DNA of 64,000 nucleotides from Mycolicibacterium iranicum (GTDB taxonomy: Bacteria > Actinomycetota > Actinomycetes > Mycobacteriales > Mycobacteriaceae), in NCBI RefSeq assembly GCF_014190915.1, contig NZ_JACHVU010000001.1:248001-312000 (forward strand), given 5' to 3'. This document shows positions 51,862 to 60,504 of the stretch, one piece after another. The stretch's first letter is position 1; the number at the start of each line of letters is the position of its first letter. Made by a program: the position numbers and the translations under genes. The notes under the pieces were generated by a model. It was not told the DNA's origin. It ran no database searches and saw only the letters and a list, made by a program, of their open reading frames with translations.

Positions 51862-52749
51862 TCAGCTCACCTCGTCGACCAGACCCCACCTCAGCGCGGT
51901 CTGCGCGTCGATCGAGCGGCCCGACAGTACGAGATAGGCGGTGCGCCAACGCCCGATGCGCTTGGTGATGCTGACGGTGCCACCCGCTCCCGGGATCAGG
52001 CCCAGCGTGAGTTCGGGCAGCCCCAGCACCGCGTCCGGGTGGCACCGAACCCATCCGCAGAATGCGGCCATCTCCAGGCCGCTGCCCTGCACCTGACCGT
52101 GAATCTCGGCGCGGCACGCCCGCCCCAGCCGCTCGGTGATCTCGGCGAGTGCCAGTGCCGGACTGTGCCGGGTGCGGGCGAGGTGCGCGCTGGCCGGGTC
52201 GGCGAACGTGCCGAATTCAGCGAGGTCGCCGCCGCTGCAGAACGACGGGCCGTTGCCCGCCAGCACCACCTCGGTCACCGACGGGTCCAACCGAGCGACC
52301 TCCAGCGCTTCGAGCAACGCCGCCCTGGCGTCGGTGGAGAACGCATTGTGCCGTCGGGGCCGGTTGAACCGGATCGTCAGAAGGTTCTCATCACGTTCCG
52401 TGACAACGGGATTCGGGATATCCGGCATCTGCACAGGGCCGCGATCGGCCAGCCAGCTCGCGAACTCCGGCCCGGCCTGCAGCGTGGAGTACGCGAGTGA
52501 CTCGGTGACGACGCCCGTGAAGGTCGAACCCGCGGGGTCGAGTGCGCGCAGCACGTCGTCGCAGACGGCGGCCGCGTGGGGACGGCGCGCGCAGCGGTCC
52601 TCGAGCTCGGCCAGCGTTTCGGGCACCGACGCCACCGTGACCGCCCGGTGATCATCGGTCGCGTCCTCGGTCACTGCGAACGTCGCTGTGTCGGAGGGTT
52701 TTCCGACGCAGACGCGGATACCGCCCGCCAGCTCGACCAGTTCGCTCAC
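51862..52749 (-). CDS. Enoyl-CoA hydratase/isomerase family protein
   Basis: A 295-residue crotonase-fold protein. The oxyanion-hole loop NGPSFCSGGDLAEFG and the C-terminal block LPELTLGLIPGAGGT are conserved. The Glu of LPELTLG fits the second hydratase Glu position. An N-terminal extension of about 115 residues precedes the core (RFNRPRRHNAFS) and carries ELVELAGGIRVCVG; it is unusual for hydratases. GTG 52749 overlaps the upstream fadD stop as GTGA, so it is the second gene of a two-gene operon. Confidence 0.85.
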   Translation of the reverse strand: MSELVELAGGIRVCVGKPSDTATFAVTEDATDDHRAVTVASVPETLAELEDRCARRPHAAAVCDDVLRALDPAGSTFTGVVTESLAYSTLQAGPEFASWLADRGPVQMPDIPNPVVTERDENLLTIRFNRPRRHNAFSTDARAALLEALEVARLDPSVTEVVLAGNGPSFCSGGDLAEFGTFADPASAHLARTRHSPALALAEITERLGRACRAEIHGQVQGSGLEMAAFCGWVRCHPDAVLGLPELTLGLIPGAGGTVSITKRIGRWRTAYLVLSGRSIDAQTALRWGLVDEVS

Positions 52750-54266
52750 GAGTACTTCTTGATGAGCTCCTGCTTGTACAGCTTCCCGGTGTCGGTGCGG
52801 GGCAGCTGCGCCTCGAACGAGATCGAGCGCGGACACTTGTAGTGCGCCAGCCTGTCTCGCAACCACGCGATCAGCTCGTCGGCGAATTCCTCGGTGGCGT
52901 CGGCGGGGTCGACGGTCTGCACGACGCCCTTGACCCGCTGACCCATCTCGTCGTCGGGAACGCCGAACACGGCGGCGTCCATCACCTTCGGGTGGGTGAC
53001 GAGCATGTTCTCGGCTTCCTGCGGATAGATGTTCACCCCACCCGAGATGATCATGTGGTGCCTGCGGTCGGTCAGGTAGAGGAACCCCTCCTCGTCGACA
53101 TACCCGATGTCGCCCACCGTCTTCCAGCCCCGGGTGTCGCGCGACTTCGCGGTCTTGTCAGGGTCGTTGAGGTATTCGAAGTCGAAGCCGCCCTCGAAGT
53201 AGATCTCGCCGGCCTGCCCGGGCGGCAGCTCGTTGCCCTCCTCGTCGAGGATGTGCAGCACACCGGCCAACGGCCGACCGACCGAACCGGGGTGGGTCAG
53301 CCACTCCTCGGCGGTGATCAGCGTCGAACCGTGAGCTTCCGAAGATGCGTAGTACTCGTCGACGATCGGGCCCCACCAGTCGATCATCTGCTTCTTGATC
53401 TCCACCGGACACGGCGCGGCGGCATGCATGACGCGTTCCAGGCTCGACACGTCGTACGACGTCCGGACGTCCTCGGGCAGCTTGAGCATGCGCGTGAACA
53501 TCACGGGAACGAACTGACCATGTGTCACACGGTGTTTCGCAATCGCGTCCAGCGCACCCTCGGCGTCGAACTTCTCCATGACCACCGTCGTGATGCCGCC
53601 GGCCTGCGTCTGCATGGACCACACCGACGGGGCGGTGTGATACAGCGGCGCCGGGCTGAGGTAGACCGCGTCGGGGTGCATCCAGAACGACACCAGCGCG
53701 GCCATCAGGCCCGGCGACTCGGACGGCGGCACATGCGGCAGTGCGCGTTTGATGCCCTTGGGCCGACCGGTGGTGCCCGACGAGTACTGCAGCAGGTCGC
53801 CCTCGATCTCGTCGGCGATCGGGGTGTCAGGCTGGTCGGCGACGCATTCGGGATAGCTGCGCCACCCGTCGAGCTGCCCGTCGGCGACCAGCAGTACCGG
53901 CGGCAGGCCCTGCGGCAGCTCGGCGGCGAGGCCGGCCAGGGTGTCGGCGAGCTTGCCCGAACCGACGATGGCCTTCGCGCTGCTGTTGTCCACGATGTAG
54001 GCGGCCTCGGCGGCCGTCAGGTGCGTATTGATGGGCACGTAGTACAGCCCGGCGCGGCGCGCGGCCCACATGACCGCGTGCATGTGCTCGTTGTTCTCCA
54101 TGAGGATCGCGACCGCATCGCCCTCGACGAGGCCGGCGCCGCGGAACAGATGCGCGAGCCTGTTGGCCCTGGCTTCGAGTTCGCCGAACGTCACGATGGT
54201 CCCCGACGGATACATCACGATGGCGGGCTTGTCAGGCGTGGCGACGGCGGTGTCACGTATCTGCAT
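52746..54266 (-). CDS. fadD4: Fatty-acyl-CoA synthetase (FadD4-like)
   Basis: A 506-residue acyl-CoA synthetase. P-loop SSGTTGRPKG near residue 165, A5 motif YYASSEAHGST, hinge LTDRRHHMIISGGVNIYPQE, catalytic Lys in LPRTDTGKLYKQEL. The position near fadE3 and pckA matches fadD4 (Rv0214), though it is shorter than the 537 residues recalled for that protein, so the symbol is tentative. A perfect 18-base palindrome lies 21 bases upstream of its start. It probably feeds the hydratase encoded next. Confidence 0.8.
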   Translation of the reverse strand: MQIRDTAVATPDKPAIVMYPSGTIVTFGELEARANRLAHLFRGAGLVEGDAVAILMENNEHMHAVMWAARRAGLYYVPINTHLTAAEAAYIVDNSSAKAIVGSGKLADTLAGLAAELPQGLPPVLLVADGQLDGWRSYPECVADQPDTPIADEIEGDLLQYSSGTTGRPKGIKRALPHVPPSESPGLMAALVSFWMHPDAVYLSPAPLYHTAPSVWSMQTQAGGITTVVMEKFDAEGALDAIAKHRVTHGQFVPVMFTRMLKLPEDVRTSYDVSSLERVMHAAAPCPVEIKKQMIDWWGPIVDEYYASSEAHGSTLITAEEWLTHPGSVGRPLAGVLHILDEEGNELPPGQAGEIYFEGGFDFEYLNDPDKTAKSRDTRGWKTVGDIGYVDEEGFLYLTDRRHHMIISGGVNIYPQEAENMLVTHPKVMDAAVFGVPDDEMGQRVKGVVQTVDPADATEEFADELIAWLRDRLAHYKCPRSISFEAQLPRTDTGKLYKQELIKKYS

Positions 54267-54287
54267 GGGCTGACTTTACTTCGCCGT

Positions 54288-54305
54288 ACTTGACAGGTGT
54301 CAAGT
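54288..54305. promoter_or_regulatory. Perfect 18-bp palindrome upstream of the fadD gene
   Basis: ACTTGACA-GG-TGTCAAGT has 8-base perfect arms. Read on the minus strand its TTGACA is also an ideal -35, with TAAAGT 19 bases downstream as a weak -10. It shares the TTGACA-N2-TGTCAA core with the site at 43182-43195. Confidence 0.65.
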
Positions 54306-54363
54306 GGCTGCTGACGCGCGGCTCATCGGCGGCTCGCCGGCCCCGCGAACGCGCGCAAAAGCA

Positions 54364-54408
54364 CACCGCGAGCGGCGCGTCTGCGTGCAGACACGCGCGC
54401 TCGCGGTG
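54364..54408. repeat. REP-like hairpin
   Basis: A long imperfect hairpin: left arm 54364-54384, 2-base centre, right arm 54387-54408. The right arm is the exact inverse of 51778-51799. It lies between pckA and the fadD gene, both on the minus strand, after the pckA stop, and could end pckA transcription or be a dispersed repeat. Confidence 0.7.
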
Positions 54409-54467
54409 CAAAGTGCCGGTGCGGCGCGGTGCGAAGTGCCGGTGCGGCGCGGGGCCGGTGCGGCGCG
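54407..54467. repeat. GC-rich 22-bp tandem repeat
   Basis: Two nearly identical copies of GTGCRAAGTGCCGGTGCGGC plus CGCG (54407-54429 and 54429-54451) and a partial third (54455-54467) run up to the pckA stop codon. Confidence 0.75.
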
Positions 54468-54470
54468 GGG

Positions 54471-56300
54471 CTAGCTTTCCTCGGCGAGGCGGGTCTTCAG
54501 GGCGTCGAACTCGTCCTTGATGCCCGTCGGCAGCTTCTCGCCGACGAACTCGAACCACTCCTCGATCAGCGGCAGCTCGGCACGCCATTCGTCGGGGTTG
54601 ACCTTCAGGGCCTCGTCGACGTCCGACGCGTCCACGTCCAGACCGTCGAGGTCGAGGTCGGCTGCGGTCGGCACGATGCCGATCGGGGTGCTCTTGCCGT
54701 CGGCCTTGTGCTCGATGCGCTCGATGGCCCACTTCAGCACGCGGCTGTTCTCGCCGAACCCGGGCCACAGGAAGCGGCCGTCGTCGCCGCGACGGAACCA
54801 GTTGACGAAGAAGACCTTCGGAAGCTGCGACTCGTCGGCCTGCTTGCCGATGTTGATCCAGTGCTGGAAGTAGTCGCCGACGTTGTAGCCCAGGAACGGC
54901 AGCATGGCCATCGGGTCGCGGCGCACGGTGCCGACCTTGCCCTCGGCGGCCGCGGTCTGCTCGGAGCCCAGCGTGGCACCGATGAAGACGCCGTGCTGCC
55001 AATCGCGCGCCTCGGTGATCAGCGGGACCGTGGTCTTGCGGCGGCCGCCGAACAGGATCGCCGAGATCGGCACGCCCTGCGGATCGTCCCACTCGGGGGC
55101 GAGCGTCGGGCACTGGGAGATCGGGGTGCAGTAGCGCGAGTTCGGGTGCGCTGCTTTGGTTTCCGTCTCCCGCAGGATGTAGTCGTTGCCCTTCCAGTCG
55201 ATCAGGTGGTCGGGCTCGCCCTCCAGACCCTCCCACCAGACGTCGCCGTCGTCGGTCTTGGCGACGTTGGTGAAGACGGTGTTGCCCCCGGCGATCGTCT
55301 TCATCGCATTGGGGTTGGAGTCCCAGTTGGTGCCCGGCGCGACGCCGAAGAAGCCGAACTCGGGGTTGGTCGCGTAGAGCCGGCCGTCCTTGCCGAACCG
55401 CATCCAGGCGATGTCGTCGCCGACGGTCTCGGCGCGCCAGCCCGGGATGGTGGGCTGCAGCATCGCGAGGTTGGTCTTGCCGCACGCCGACGGGAACGCC
55501 GCGGCGATGTAGTAGGCCTTGTTCTCCGGGGAGATCAGCTTGAGGATCAGCATGTGCTCGGCGAGCCAGCCCTCGTCGTGGGCCATCGCCGACGCGATGC
55601 GCAGCGAGTAGCACTTCTTGCCCAGCAGCGCGTTGCCGCCGTAGCCGGAGCCATAGCTCCAGATCTCGCGGGTCTCCGGGAAGTGGGTGATGTACTTCGT
55701 GTCGTTGCAGGGCCAGGGCACGTCCTTCTCGCCCTCTTCCAGCGGCGCCCCCAGCGAGTGCAGCGCCTTGACGAAGAAGCCGTCCTCGCCGATCTTCTCC
55801 AGCGCCTTGGCGCCCATGCGGGTCATCGTGCGCATCGAGACGACGACGTACTCCGAGTCGGTGATCTCGACGCCGAGTTTCGGGTCCTCGGCATCCAGCG
55901 GGCCCATGCAGAACGGGACGACCCAGAGTGTGCGGCCGCGCATGCTGCCGCGGTACAGGTCGGTCATGATGCCGCGCATCTCGGCCGGGTCCATCCAGTT
56001 GTTGGTGGGACCGGCGTCGATCTCGCGCTCGGAGCAGATGTAGGTCCGCGACTCCACCCGCGCGACGTCGGACGGGTCCGAGAGCGCGAGGTAGGAGTTG
56101 GGCTGCTTGTCGGGGTTCAGCTTCTGGAAGGTGCCTGCGTCGACGAGCTGTGCGCAGAGCCGTTCGTACTCTTCTTCGGAACCGTCTGCCCACGCGACGC
56201 GGTCGGGCTGTGTCAGCTCGGCGACTTCGCGAACCCAGGCGAGCAGGCCCTCGTGCTTGGTCGGTGCGGAATCCAGTCCCGGAATGGTCGCTGCGGTCAT
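54471..56300 (-). CDS. pckA: Phosphoenolpyruvate carboxykinase (GTP)
   Basis: A 609-residue GTP-dependent PEPCK that converts oxaloacetate to PEP for gluconeogenesis when cells grow on fatty acids or sterols. The P-loop with active-site Cys is FPSACGKTN, the metal/GTP site lies around GDDIAWM, and [10 protein letters not shown] is family-specific. ATG 56300 with GGGGAG upstream gives the length of the M. tuberculosis enzyme (606). Its place among lipid-oxidation genes is functionally sensible. Confidence 0.95.
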   Translation of the reverse strand: MTAATIPGLDSAPTKHEGLLAWVREVAELTQPDRVAWADGSEEEYERLCAQLVDAGTFQKLNPDKQPNSYLALSDPSDVARVESRTYICSEREIDAGPTNNWMDPAEMRGIMTDLYRGSMRGRTLWVVPFCMGPLDAEDPKLGVEITDSEYVVVSMRTMTRMGAKALEKIGEDGFFVKALHSLGAPLEEGEKDVPWPCNDTKYITHFPETREIWSYGSGYGGNALLGKKCYSLRIASAMAHDEGWLAEHMLILKLISPENKAYYIAAAFPSACGKTNLAMLQPTIPGWRAETVGDDIAWMRFGKDGRLYATNPEFGFFGVAPGTNWDSNPNAMKTIAGGNTVFTNVAKTDDGDVWWEGLEGEPDHLIDWKGNDYILRETETKAAHPNSRYCTPISQCPTLAPEWDDPQGVPISAILFGGRRKTTVPLITEARDWQHGVFIGATLGSEQTAAAEGKVGTVRRDPMAMLPFLGYNVGDYFQHWINIGKQADESQLPKVFFVNWFRRGDDGRFLWPGFGENSRVLKWAIERIEHKADGKSTPIGIVPTAADLDLDGLDVDASDVDEALKVNPDEWRAELPLIEEWFEFVGEKLPTGIKDEFDALKTRLAEES

Positions 56301-56459
56301 GCTGTGTCGTCTCCCCTGCATCTGCGCGAAAGGTCTGCCAGGACGCAGGCGCCAGGATCGGAGCCCCCAAGAGCCCACACCCCACGGCAGCCGCGGCCGT
56401 CACTGTGTACTGAGGTTAACGCGGGTGACATACCCGCGGTGAATCCGGAGTATGTCCAT

Positions 56460-57719
56460 TCACTCACAGGAACGATTCAGATGGCCGTCACCGGGTGTTC
56501 TACCGGCCGGTAACAAGTTCTCCGTGGTGGGAGCGCGGGCCAGGCGACGCACTCGCGCCTCGACGGCCGCCAGTTGCTCGCCGATGTCGGCGTCCTCGGC
56601 GGCCGCTGCGGCGGCACTCTGCAACCCCCTCGCGGACTCGTACACCAGCAACTGCGTCGCGACCCGTTCGTCGGCCACGGCGCGGACGGCGGCGGCGGCC
56701 TCCTGCACCCAGCCCTGCAGGACGGCGCGGTCGTGCAGCAGCGTGCGGGCCCGGGTCACCCACACCGTCGTGGCCAATCCGGCGACCGCACCGGCGATCA
56801 GCCCCGCCGCGGCGAGCCCCGGTGCGAGTCCCGCCACCACCCGGGTGACCACCAGCGCGACCCCGAGTCCGAACCCCGCGCCCAGCACGGTCATCAACCG
56901 GTTCTCCAGCCGACGCGATCTCAGCGCCGGGCCGGGCAGGTCGACGGACGCGGGCTGCTGCGGGGCTGCGCGGCCGGTGTGCACGGCAACGTCCTCGTCG
57001 ACGGCGGCCAGCACGCCGTCGCAGTGCCGCCGGACCCGCTCGGCGAAGCCGGCCACCTGCCTTCTGGTCAGCGCCGACGCCTCGCGGGTCAGGTCGGCGC
57101 GCAGCGAAGCGGACCGCCGGCGGGCGTCGTGGGTCACGGCCAGCCGGGTCTGCTGCACCGACTCGCGCAGTGCGACCGCGCGCCGAAGCGCCGACTCCCG
57201 GCGGCAGCGCAGCAGCCGCTCGCGTTCGACACGCAGCAGATCCCGTCGAAAAGGGTTCATCCGCAGTGCATTCCGCGACCGGACGACCGGGTCGCGAAGG
57301 TGGGCGTCCAGTAGCGCGACGAGCTCGTCCATCGCCGGGTCCCCCAGGCGTGGGGCCGCCGCGGCGCCGACCCATGGCACGTCCCCGAGGCCGGCTGCGT
57401 AGTGGGCGAGCTGCCGACGGTCGGCGGCCAGCACCCTCCGCCAGTCGTGGTGGTCGTCGATCTTCGACACCACCGCGATCACCACGTCCACGTCCGCGGC
57501 CTCCGACAGCAGCTCACAGTCCGAGCCCACGATCGGCGCGACCGCCGACGCGACGAACACGACCGCGACCGGGGTGTCGCCGGCCGTGAGGTCGACCGGT
57601 TCGGCGAACCGATCGCCCGGCATGCGCCGACGCAGTTCCGCGACCATCGAACTCACCCCGGCGCGCGACGGTCCGGTGACCACCACCACGTCGCTCACCG
57701 TGGGCTCACCGAGCCCCAC
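56460..57719 (-). CDS. GTPase-like membrane-associated protein (Rv0210 type)
   Basis: A 419-residue protein. The N-terminal TGPSRAGVSS fits a P-loop (GxxxxGxS), and SKID resembles a G4 box. After a basic helical region (about 150-260) come two hydrophobic helices near 278-325, then a long Ala-rich helix. This order (G domain, helices, membrane segment) recalls bacterial dynamin-like proteins, but G-domain motifs are weak. GTG 57719 overlaps the partner gene by 14 bases. GTG 57698 is an alternative. The pair upstream of pckA is conserved as Rv0209-Rv0210. Function unknown. Confidence 0.78.
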   Translation of the reverse strand: MGLGEPTVSDVVVVTGPSRAGVSSMVAELRRRMPGDRFAEPVDLTAGDTPVAVVFVASAVAPIVGSDCELLSEAADVDVVIAVVSKIDDHHDWRRVLAADRRQLAHYAAGLGDVPWVGAAAAPRLGDPAMDELVALLDAHLRDPVVRSRNALRMNPFRRDLLRVERERLLRCRRESALRRAVALRESVQQTRLAVTHDARRRSASLRADLTREASALTRRQVAGFAERVRRHCDGVLAAVDEDVAVHTGRAAPQQPASVDLPGPALRSRRLENRLMTVLGAGFGLGVALVVTRVVAGLAPGLAAAGLIAGAVAGLATTVWVTRARTLLHDRAVLQGWVQEAAAAVRAVADERVATQLLVYESARGLQSAAAAAAEDADIGEQLAAVEARVRRLARAPTTENLLPAGRTPGDGHLNRSCE

Positions 57720-58749
57720 TCGACGCAGCCCTGCTCAGCAGACGCAGCGAGCCTCGGGAGATATCGGCCGCGCACCGGCGGTGCAGGGGGCCCAGCGGGC
57801 CCTCGGCGTAGCGCCGCCAGTGCACGGCGCGGCTCAGATGGGTGTCCGCGTCGTCGCGGGGATCGACCTCCAGACCAGCCGCCTCCATGACCCCGACGGC
57901 GCAGGCCATCACCGCGATCACCACCTCGTCGTCGGCGAGGAATTCCCAGAGCTCGTCGTCATCGGATTCGGCGGCAGCCCGGTGCAGATCACGCAGGACC
58001 TCGCGCACCCGCCGGTAGGTGACCTCGGCCGCCACGTCGGCCAGGCGCGCGACGAGCTGGCCCAGCTGGCTCAGCTCCCGCAGGGACCCGGTCAGGGCAG
58101 CGGCGTCGGCGCCTTCGGCGGTGCGGAGCACGGCATGCGCCAGCCCGAACCGGTCCAGGCGGCGCAGCAGGCGTTGCCGCACGTCGGTGGACAGTGGGTG
58201 CCCGGACGAGACGAAGGCATCCCCCGACGTCATGTCCGCGGGGTTTTCGGCGAGGGTGTGTAGTGCCGTGACCAGTTCGTCGTCGAGTTCGACGGTGGCC
58301 AGATGGGCGACCATCGGCACGACAGGCAGACCCGTCGAGACGGAGATGTCAGCGGCGGTGCGTGCGGCGGCCGCGAGCGGTCCACCGGGAACCCGCCCCG
58401 ACAGGTCCGCCTTGTTCAGGACGACCACCGCGGGGCTGCCACCGGCCGGCACCTGCCGGTCCTCGGGCTTCATCGACTCCGCGATCACCACGACCCGGAC
58501 GTCGCCGCCGGTCCGGACCACCCGCAGGTCCGACGCCGCGAGCGCACGTGCGACGGCGTCCCGGCCGACCCCGGAACGCCCCTCGACCGTGACCGCCATC
58601 GGGGCCCGCAGCCGCAGCTCGGCAGCCCTGGCGTACGGGTTGGCGGTGCGCTCGGCGAACCGCGCGACGACACCGCCGAACAAGGACTCCCGCGAGTCGA
58701 ACCCAGAAACAGACCCCGACACCGACCCCCACTTTCCGGGTCCGCTCAC
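57706..58749 (-). CDS. GTPase-like protein (Rv0209 type)
   Basis: A 347-residue protein from GTG 58749. EGRSGVGRDAVARAL is a P-loop lacking the usual Lys (GRSGVGRD). VVLNKADL is a clear NKxD G4 motif, and TGLPVVPMVAH follows as in G domains. The C-terminal half is helical without clear membrane segments. It seems a partner of the overlapping Rv0210-type protein, possibly as a heteromeric dynamin-like pair. The missing P-loop Lys argues for weak or no GTP hydrolysis. Function unknown. Confidence 0.78.
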   Translation of the reverse strand: MSGPGKWGSVSGSVSGFDSRESLFGGVVARFAERTANPYARAAELRLRAPMAVTVEGRSGVGRDAVARALAASDLRVVRTGGDVRVVVIAESMKPEDRQVPAGGSPAVVVLNKADLSGRVPGGPLAAAARTAADISVSTGLPVVPMVAHLATVELDDELVTALHTLAENPADMTSGDAFVSSGHPLSTDVRQRLLRRLDRFGLAHAVLRTAEGADAAALTGSLRELSQLGQLVARLADVAAEVTYRRVREVLRDLHRAAAESDDDELWEFLADDEVVIAVMACAVGVMEAAGLEVDPRDDADTHLSRAVHWRRYAEGPLGPLHRRCAADISRGSLRLLSRAASSGAR

Positions 58750-58894
58750 GACCCGCCCCAGGAAAATCGTGGCACCGGTCGCCGAGGGTCTGTGACACCT
58801 CTTTTCACCGGCCCCCAGGTGGGTACCCGGCTGTACCAGGCGTAGGCAACTGTTGGGTATCAATCTGTAACACGATGCAGGGAGCACGGTCTTG

Positions 58895-59746
58895 ATGGGC
58901 GACGATGGACGGATGCGCATTTCGGGATCCGATGTCGCCGGCGACCTGGCGCCGGATCCCTCAGCAGACCCGGATCCCTCAGCCGACCCGGATGCCTCAA
59001 CCGACAGCGGGCCGCCGCCCGTTCACCCCCACTTCCAGCGGCGGGTCACCAGCTTCCGGGCCCGGCGCTCGACGATCTCCGACAGCCAGCAGGCCACCTG
59101 GGACAGGCTGTGGCCCGAGCTGGGCGTGCAGGCCCGTGACGGTGACGAGCCCGCGGGCCCACTGGACGCCGAGGCATGGTTCGGCCGCCGCGCACCGCTG
59201 GTGCTGGAGATCGGCTGCGGGACAGGCACCTCGACGCTGGCCATGGCGCAGTCCGAGCCCGACATCGACGTCGTGGCCGTCGAGGTCTACCGGCGGGGCC
59301 TCGCGCAACTGCTCAGCGCGATCGACCGCACCCACGCCCCGACCCCCGACGCCGGACAACCCGTCACCAACATCCGGCTGATCCGCGGCGACGGCGTCGA
59401 CGTCCTCACCTACATGCTGGCGCCGGCGTCGCTGACCGGGGTGCGCGTGTTCTTCCCGGACCCGTGGCCCAAAGCGCGCCACCACAAGCGCCGCCTGCTG
59501 CAGCCCGACACCGTCGCGCTGATCGCCGACCGTCTGCGCCCCGGCGGCGTCCTGCACGCCGCCACCGACCACCTGGGTTATGCCGAGCACATCGGCGAGG
59601 TCGGCGATGCCGAGCCGCGGCTGCGTCGCGTCAGCCCCGACGACCCCCGCCTCCCGATATCCACGGTGCGGCCGGTCACGAAGTACGAGCGCAAGGCCCT
59701 GGCCGGCCCCGTCGTGACCGAACTGGTGTGGGAGAGGACGTCATGA
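58895..59746 (+). CDS. trmB: tRNA (guanine-N7)-methyltransferase TrmB
   Basis: A 283-residue enzyme that makes m7G46 in tRNA. The SAM site is LEIGCGTGTST (near residue 105), and the TrmB signature is FFPDPWPKARHHKRRL. The first 45 residues are a poorly conserved Pro/Asp/Ser tail with a short repeat (PDPSADPDPSADPDA). ATG 58895 follows GGGAG. The stop overlaps the next gene's ATG as ATGA. Confidence 0.92.
   Translation: MGDDGRMRISGSDVAGDLAPDPSADPDPSADPDASTDSGPPPVHPHFQRRVTSFRARRSTISDSQQATWDRLWPELGVQARDGDEPAGPLDAEAWFGRRAPLVLEIGCGTGTSTLAMAQSEPDIDVVAVEVYRRGLAQLLSAIDRTHAPTPDAGQPVTNIRLIRGDGVDVLTYMLAPASLTGVRVFFPDPWPKARHHKRRLLQPDTVALIADRLRPGGVLHAATDHLGYAEHIGEVGDAEPRLRRVSPDDPRLPISTVRPVTKYERKALAGPVVTELVWERTS
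58950..59006. repeat. 18-bp tandem repeat inside trmB
   Basis: Three successive copies of an 18-base unit (CGGATCCCTCAGCAGACC-type) encode the acidic PDPSAD repeat near the TrmB N-terminus. The unit is in frame, so copy-number change would not break the gene. Confidence 0.7.
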
Positions 59747-60441
59747 GCGTGACCGACACCCCCGAGGTCGTCACCCCCGACGAGCTCGGCACCGACACCG
59801 CGCCGCAGCCCGGACGGGTACTGCTGGTGTGGGACGCCCCGAACCTCGACATGGGCCTCGGGTCCATCCTCGGTGGCCGCCCGACCGCCGCGCACAGGCC
59901 CCGGTTCGACGCGCTGGGCCGCTGGCTGCTCTCCCGGACCGCCGACCTGTCCGCCGAGTACGCGGGCACCGGACGGTCGGTCGCGCTGGAACCCGAGGCG
60001 ACCGTCTTCACCAACATCGCCCCCGGCAGCGCCGACGTGGTGCGGCCCTGGGTCGAGGCCCTGCGCAACGTCGGGTTCGCCGTGTTCGCCAAGCCCAAGG
60101 TGGACGAGGACAGCGACGTCGACAGCGACATGCTGGACCACATCGCGCTGCGCAACAGCGAAGGCCTGGCAGGTCTGATCGTCGCCTCCGCGGACGGTCA
60201 GGCGTTCAAACAACCGCTGGAGGACATCGCCAGAAGCGGTGTCGCCGTCCAGGTGCTCGGATTTCGCGAACATGCCAGTTGGGCGTTAGCGTCGGATACC
60301 TTGGAGTTCGTCGACCTGGAGGACATCGCAGGAGTCTTCCGGGAGCCGTTGCCGCGGATCGGACTTGATTCGCTACCGGAGCAGGGCGCCTGGCTGCAGC
60401 CATTCCGGCCGCTGTCGTCGCTGCTGACCTCGCGCGTCTAG
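59743..60441 (+). CDS. NYN-domain (PIN-like) putative RNase (Rv0207c type)
   Basis: A 232-residue NYN-domain protein. Conserved acidic residues for metal binding appear in LVWDAPNLDMG, EDSDVDSDMLDH and VASADGQAF, the pattern of PIN/NYN nucleases. It is translationally coupled to trmB (ATGA overlap) and 63 bases upstream of mmpL3. The coupling suggests a role in tRNA or other RNA turnover, but no target is known. Confidence 0.85.
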   Translation: MSVTDTPEVVTPDELGTDTAPQPGRVLLVWDAPNLDMGLGSILGGRPTAAHRPRFDALGRWLLSRTADLSAEYAGTGRSVALEPEATVFTNIAPGSADVVRPWVEALRNVGFAVFAKPKVDEDSDVDSDMLDHIALRNSEGLAGLIVASADGQAFKQPLEDIARSGVAVQVLGFREHASWALASDTLEFVDLEDIAGVFREPLPRIGLDSLPEQGAWLQPFRPLSSLLTSRV

Positions 60442-60449
60442 GAAAAAAT

Positions 60450-60504
60450 AGAGTGTCGGTTTCGACGTGCGCGGGCCGATCGACATGACCGTAAGGAGCT
60501 GAAC
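60450..60504 (+). promoter_or_regulatory. mmpL3 leader with strong ribosome-binding site
   Basis: The 63-base gap before mmpL3 holds an A-rich stretch with AATAGAGT, a possible -10 (TAGAGT), and AAGGAG (60493-60498) spaced 6 bases from the GTG start. mmpL3 may thus have its own promoter besides read-through from trmB. Confidence 0.45.

Noticed and set aside
56421..56437. GCGGGT-GACAT-ACCCGC hairpin between the Rv0210-type gene and pckA
   Set aside because: The stem is only six bases and there is no following T tract. It is not strong enough to list as a terminator.
59176..60441. 421-codon open frame covering the NYN gene
   Set aside because: Its first 189 codons overlap trmB in another frame and are Arg-rich. 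The ATG at 59743 overlapping the trmB stop is the better start.
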